Positions 31,321-31,375 of a stretch of 31,375 nucleotides of DNA are shown piece by piece. The number at the start of each line of letters is the position of its first letter. The stretch's first letter is position 1. The notes under the pieces were generated by a model. The model saw nothing but the letters and a program-made list of their open reading frames with translations. It was not told where the DNA came from and ran no database searches. The stretch covers positions 1 to 31,375 of the forward strand of contig DAVZ01000028.1 in NCBI GenBank assembly GCA_002505765.1, written 5' to 3'. The translations under genes were made by a program, and so were the position numbers. The DNA is from Methanobacterium sp. UBA176 (GTDB lineage Archaea; Methanobacteriota; Methanobacteria; Methanobacteriales; Methanobacteriaceae).

Positions 31321-31375
31321 AAAAATCCCTTTTAATTAAAGAGAAAATGTGCTAAATATGAAACCTATACCGGTA
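31321..31375. other. Window end, no gene resolved
   Basis: Only 55 bases follow the DUF1802 stop. A T-rich element and the start of another possible coding region (ATG at 31359) are cut by the window edge; nothing can be assigned. Confidence 0.4.

Overview
The window looks like a chromosomal segment of a pseudomurein-walled methanogen (order Methanobacteriales, most like Methanobacterium). The evidence is low G+C, GGTG/GGAGG-type ribosome binding sites, archaeal TATA boxes, an intron-containing elongator tRNA-Met at the canonical 37/38 site, an AfpA archaeoflavoprotein, DUF5654 and adenosine-specific-kinase proteins, and a secreted enzyme with two pseudomurein-binding repeats next to a papain/transglutaminase-type endoisopeptidase domain.

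Layout. 1-11400 is a mostly housekeeping stretch: a GyrI-like protein, a long HisG-like enzyme, two decayed genes (a PH-domain protein and a conserved protein I cannot name), two small membrane proteins, an OB-fold protein, a GT2 glycosyltransferase with an AglD/UPF0104-like membrane protein, a GlmM-type phosphohexomutase, a 55-residue zinc-ribbon protein that lacks a standard start codon, AfpA, a conserved small protein, adenosine-specific kinase and a flavin reductase. 11700-14160 holds the large cell-wall hydrolase behind a structured leader. 14310-17836 holds a decayed HTH/gamma-subunit remnant followed by an intact two-gene 2-oxoacid oxidoreductase. 17870-19493 is a decay zone (MEDS-domain pseudogene, tRNA-Met, broken mntA/hepT toxin-antitoxin pair).

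19732-29311 is a defence locus. It is a type I restriction-modification operon in the order hsdM, DUF4062-HATPase-winged-helix gene, (repeat array), hsdS, OLD-like ATPase/TOPRIM gene, hsdR. Genes overlap or nearly abut except at the array. Downstream are a frameshifted AAA ATPase/winged-helix gene behind its own iteron array, and a DUF1802 gene.

The most striking signals are non-coding. (1) Between the DUF4062 gene and hsdS lie seven triplets of a short NNNN-CAT motif. Every triplet has the same internal spacing (20 then 12 bases), and in five of the seven the four bases before CAT are largely shared within the triplet while differing between triplets (GCAG, GGTG, GGCA, then a looser TCC/GCT class). 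(2) Upstream of the AAA ATPase gene lie six 18-base iterons with alternating 28/19 spacing. Both arrays adjoin genes for an ATP-binding protein with a C-terminal winged helix. (3) A mobile-looking repeat family made of 5-9 bp hairpins, mostly with triloops (GTA, GAA, AAA), occurs at the 3' ends of two genes, where it writes their last residues. It is also inserted as exactly 50 bp into the catalytic motif of the broken mntA gene.
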